A DNA stretch of 64,000 nucleotides, from assembly GCF_002201515.1 (NCBI RefSeq), contig NZ_CP021421.1, positions 186,001-250,000 of the forward strand, read 5' to 3'. A model generated the notes under the pieces. The model searched no databases. It was not told the origin of the DNA and saw only the letters and a program-made list of their open reading frames with translations. The position numbers and the translations under genes were made by a program. Within the stretch, counting starts at the first letter, position 1, and each line of letters begins with the position of its first letter. This document shows positions 61,259 through 64,000 of this stretch, one piece after another. The DNA comes from Muribaculum intestinale. GTDB taxonomy: Bacteria > Bacteroidota > Bacteroidia > Bacteroidales > Muribaculaceae.

Positions 61259-63340
61259 TCAGCGAATCACGATTTCGTCGAGGAACATGAAGTGGGAGCG
61301 GTTGAAGGCCTGGTAGCGCACATAGCGTGCTTCGGCCGAGCCGGTCCAGCCGTAGTTGCGGAACGATACTCCGGAATCTTCCTTAGGCTCATGCTCGATT
61401 ACAGCAAGCGGAGTAAAATCGGTGCCGTTGTCGGAAACCGATATCACCACCTTGACCGGGAACCATACGTCGGGGCCACAAATCTGCATGAAGTCAGCGC
61501 CGATATACGAGAGTTTCTCCTTACGCTCCAGGTCGACAGTGACATCAAGGGCGCGATCGGTAGAGTCGTTGAAGAAACCCTGCCAGCGGAAATCATTGTA
61601 GTTCCATCCGCCGCGCAGACCGTCGGTGAGTGTCTTGGCCTCAGCTGCAGGATAGCTCTTCGACCAATTGCAATCGTTGTACACGACGTTTTTGTTCAAG
61701 GCAAGATGGCTTACAGGCGCCAGCGCTTCCTTGCGATTACCTACCTCGGAGCGCATGTCGAACACATTGTATCCGTCGCGGGCGAGACGGTCGTTTGCGG
61801 CAAGCGCACGAGTGTAGAAGTTGTCGTACTCTTTGAGCGACTGCGGAGTCCATGCCACTTCGGCCAATGCAAGCAATCGGGGATACAGCATGTATTCGGC
61901 ATGGTCGTCGGTAGCGATATATTCGGTAAACAGAGTGGCCTCCACACCCTTTATATGCTCCTTGACATCCACCGACAGAGAGTCGGGAGCCGGGTCGAAG
62001 CTGTAGACAAGCTCAAGAGGCAGGTATCCGCCTATGGCCTCGGGCTGTGTGGCCGGAGCATCCTGATAACCGTCGAAATAGCAGAAACGGCCCGGGGCCA
62101 TCACTGTGGCATGGCCGGCTGAGGCAGCCTTGACACCCGGCTCGAATCCGCGCCACGACAGCACGGCGGCGCCCGGAGCCACGCCTCCCTCCATTATCTC
62201 GTCCCAGCCAAGAAGCGTGCGCCCTTTCGAGTCGAGGTAGCGGTCGATACGGTGGATGAGATAGCTCTGCAGACCGTCGACATCCTTTATACCCTCACTG
62301 GCCATACGCGCGGTGCACTTCGGACACTTTTTCCAGGCATCCTTGGCGGCCTCGTCGCCACCTATATGTATATACTCCGAAGGGAACACCTCGATTACCT
62401 CGTCGAGCACATTCTGAAGGAACTCGTACGTGGCCTCATTGCCCGGACAGAATTCATGATGCTTGTAAGGCTCGCCGGTACACGACAGTTCGGGATATGC
62501 GGCAAGCACCTCGGCCGAATGTCCCGGCATCTCGATTTCGGGGATGACGGTGATATAGCGATCGGCGGCATACCGGATTATCTCGCGCAGATCGTCCTTG
62601 GTGTAGAATCCACCGGTAGCCTCAGGGTCGGTAGCCTCGCAATATTTGTTGTCCCAGTTTTTCCATGAGCCACCCTTGCGCCACGCGGCAAACTCGGTAA
62701 GGCGCGGATAGCGGTCGATCTGCATGCGCCAACCGGCGGCATCGGTAAGATGCAGGTGCAGCCGGTTGAGTTTAAGCGCAGCCATGGCATCAATCTGCTT
62801 CTTGATGAAATTCTTGTCGCGGAAGTTGCGGCTCACGTCAATCATAAGTCCGCGGTACTGAAAACGCGGATAGTCCACGATGCTGCATTCAGGTATCTTG
62901 CCATCATAGGTGTCGGCAAGCTGTGCGAGAGAATGCGCGGCATAAAACAGTCCGGCGGCCGATGTGGCGCGGGCGTGCACACCGTCACCGGCAATGTCGA
63001 GCACATATCCCTCGGGCGAACTGTCGCCGGGCAGAGAGTCGACAATCGAGAATTCAATTCTGCCGCGGCTCTTCCCGGCAGGGCTGTCGGCCACACCAAA
63101 GCGGCTGTCCATATATTCCGAAATGCGGTCGCGCTCGGAGGCCGGGACTCCGGAATATGACACGGATATACCTTTGGCGATATCAAAGCATGCCTGTCGG
63201 CTATCTTTCATATCAATACTCACAGGGCGAGGCAATATGCCTCCGGCTGCAATCTGCGGAGAGTCGGCGGCTTCGGCCCCCGCCCATCCGATACCTACGG
63301 CCAATGCCGTCATTGCAGCGAAAAGATTAGTTTTATTCAT
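61259..63340 (-). CDS. Beta-N-acetylhexosaminidase, GH20, exported
   Basis: 693 residues with a signal peptide (MNKTNLFAAMTALAVGIGWA). An N-terminal GH20b-like domain (to about 145) precedes the catalytic barrel, which starts at YPRFQYRGLMIDVSRNF. The catalytic pair is in EYIHIGGDEAAKDAWKK (Asp-Glu); LNRLHLHLTDAAGWRMQIDRY and VIPEIEMPGHS are further family blocks. The last 130 residues (GADFMQICGPDVWFPVKVVI, YVRYQAFNRSHFMFLDEIVI) form a discoidin-like carbohydrate-binding module. It releases terminal GlcNAc or GalNAc from glycans, such as host mucin or N-glycans, by substrate-assisted catalysis. Confidence 0.94.
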   Translation of the reverse strand: MNKTNLFAAMTALAVGIGWAGAEAADSPQIAAGGILPRPVSIDMKDSRQACFDIAKGISVSYSGVPASERDRISEYMDSRFGVADSPAGKSRGRIEFSIVDSLPGDSSPEGYVLDIAGDGVHARATSAAGLFYAAHSLAQLADTYDGKIPECSIVDYPRFQYRGLMIDVSRNFRDKNFIKKQIDAMAALKLNRLHLHLTDAAGWRMQIDRYPRLTEFAAWRKGGSWKNWDNKYCEATDPEATGGFYTKDDLREIIRYAADRYITVIPEIEMPGHSAEVLAAYPELSCTGEPYKHHEFCPGNEATYEFLQNVLDEVIEVFPSEYIHIGGDEAAKDAWKKCPKCTARMASEGIKDVDGLQSYLIHRIDRYLDSKGRTLLGWDEIMEGGVAPGAAVLSWRGFEPGVKAASAGHATVMAPGRFCYFDGYQDAPATQPEAIGGYLPLELVYSFDPAPDSLSVDVKEHIKGVEATLFTEYIATDDHAEYMLYPRLLALAEVAWTPQSLKEYDNFYTRALAANDRLARDGYNVFDMRSEVGNRKEALAPVSHLALNKNVVYNDCNWSKSYPAAEAKTLTDGLRGGWNYNDFRWQGFFNDSTDRALDVTVDLERKEKLSYIGADFMQICGPDVWFPVKVVISVSDNGTDFTPLAVIEHEPKEDSGVSFRNYGWTGSAEARYVRYQAFNRSHFMFLDEIVIR

Positions 63341-63465
63341 GATAATATTATGTAGCTACTTTTTCCGGAGGCCGAAAGTACTACATTCTTTTGTAATTTT
63401 GATATCGTGATGCCATAAAAAAAGCAAAAAACAGAGCAATAGCAACAGATATGGAAAATATTGCG

Positions 63466-63473
63466 TAATTTTG
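63466..63473 (+). promoter_or_regulatory. Minus-7 box for the 3'-edge TPR gene
   Basis: TAATTTTG on the plus strand, a full TAnnTTTG match, 35 nt before the ATG. No minus-33 TTTG is visible. Confidence 0.4.
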
Positions 63474-63507
63474 GGTTGCAAAAATGTATATTCCAATCAA
63501 CGCTACA

Positions 63508-64000
63508 TGAGACTGACCGGATATATCATAGCGGGCGCAATGGCCATCACATGGGGCACGGCGCCGGCCCAGACTATCGACGATGCTCGTCAGATGATGC
63601 TCGACGGCGACTATGCCGCCGCACTCCCTATATTTGAAAAGGCACTTTCAGCCAAGCCCAAGGACGCGTCGCTCAACCAGTGGGTAGGAGTGTGCCTGCT
63701 GCGCAGCGGCAACCCCAAGAAAGCGGAGCGATACCTCAAGGTGGCCGACGAACGCAAGCTAATCGATGCCCCGCGATATCTCGCAGAGGCTGCTTTCGAG
63801 CAATATGAGTTCTCGAAAGCCACCGACCTGCTCGACAGATATGAGGAAGGCATCGACAACGCCAACAAGAAAAAAGCCCGCAAAGCCCCCAAGATAACTA
63901 AGTCGCCTGAAGCCGACGAACTGCGCCGCCGCACCATGCTCGGCCAGGCCATGCTCGACAGAGTGGAGAAAATCGTGGTAATCGACAGTATGGCTGTCGA
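63508..64000 (+). CDS. TPR-containing exported protein (3' truncated)
   Basis: The ATG at 63508 opens a frame that runs off the window (164 codons visible). A signal peptide (MRLTGYIIAGAMAITWGTAP, then AQ) is followed by TPR-like helices: MMLDGDYAAALPIFEKALSA, LNQWVGVCLLRSGNPKKAE and ATDLLDRYEEGIDNANK. After a basic linker (KKKARKAPKITKSP) the sequence continues LGQAMLDRVEKIVVIDSMAV. I recall Bacteroidales proteins where such a start is followed by a beta-propeller; that part is not in view. Confidence 0.8.

Overview
The window looks like chromosomal DNA of a high-GC gut Bacteroidota, most likely order Bacteroidales and perhaps family Muribaculaceae. The grounds are Bacteroidota-type families (SprA, DUF1573, DUF4252, DUF4105, PstS-like/TPR pair, long SecA with an SEC-C tail, MurB next to a PhnP-like hydrolase), an absence of Shine-Dalgarno boxes, and repeated TAnnTTTG minus-7 boxes upstream of genes. 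The family-level assignment is inference. I see no rRNA, tRNA, CRISPR array, insertion sequence or prophage.

Region 1 (1-12.9 kb) is a pectin and galacturonate locus. A truncated plus-strand gene fuses a DUF4861 domain to a CE12-like acetylesterase. Facing it is a minus-strand run that reads, in transcription order, PL10 pectate lyase, GH43, CE8 pectinesterase, tagaturonate reductase (uxaB), altronate dehydratase (uxaA), uronate isomerase (uxaC) and a hexuronate transporter. Together these would de-esterify and cut pectin outside the cytoplasm, import uronate and convert it to 2-keto-3-deoxygluconate. KDG kinase and aldolase are not here, nor is a SusC/SusD pair. A rubrerythrin gene lies between the two arms.

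Region 2 (13-28 kb) holds envelope and housekeeping genes: two overlapping DUF1573 genes, an ECF sigma / membrane protein / DUF4252 operon, rarA, a small membrane protein with a PstS-like lipoprotein and a TPR protein, an Arg/Ala-rich protein whose 3' end runs through its neighbour's terminator, a PepSY-like lipoprotein, an orphan secreted protein, a patatin with a C-terminal barrel, serB and an N-acetylglucosamine-kinase-like gene.

Region 3 (28-42 kb) has a PH-domain pair, the 2488-residue type IX secretion component SprA, an acyl-CoA transferase, a GH31 glycosidase and a META-domain lipoprotein. Region 4 (42-59 kb) is a long minus-strand series: PhnP-like hydrolase, murB, lipoprotein, S9 peptidase, secA, a PafA-like protein that seems to have lost its catalytic residues, a DUF4105 membrane protein, mfd and a CtpA-type protease. 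Region 5 (59-64 kb) has a beta-helix protein with a T9SS-like C-terminal sorting domain, a GH20 hexosaminidase and the start of a TPR protein.

The most interesting points are the sorting-domain beta-helix protein in the same window as sprA, the apparently catalytically dead PafA-like protein beside secA, the DUF4861-CE12 fusion, and a palindromic intergenic element present twice, 28 kb apart.
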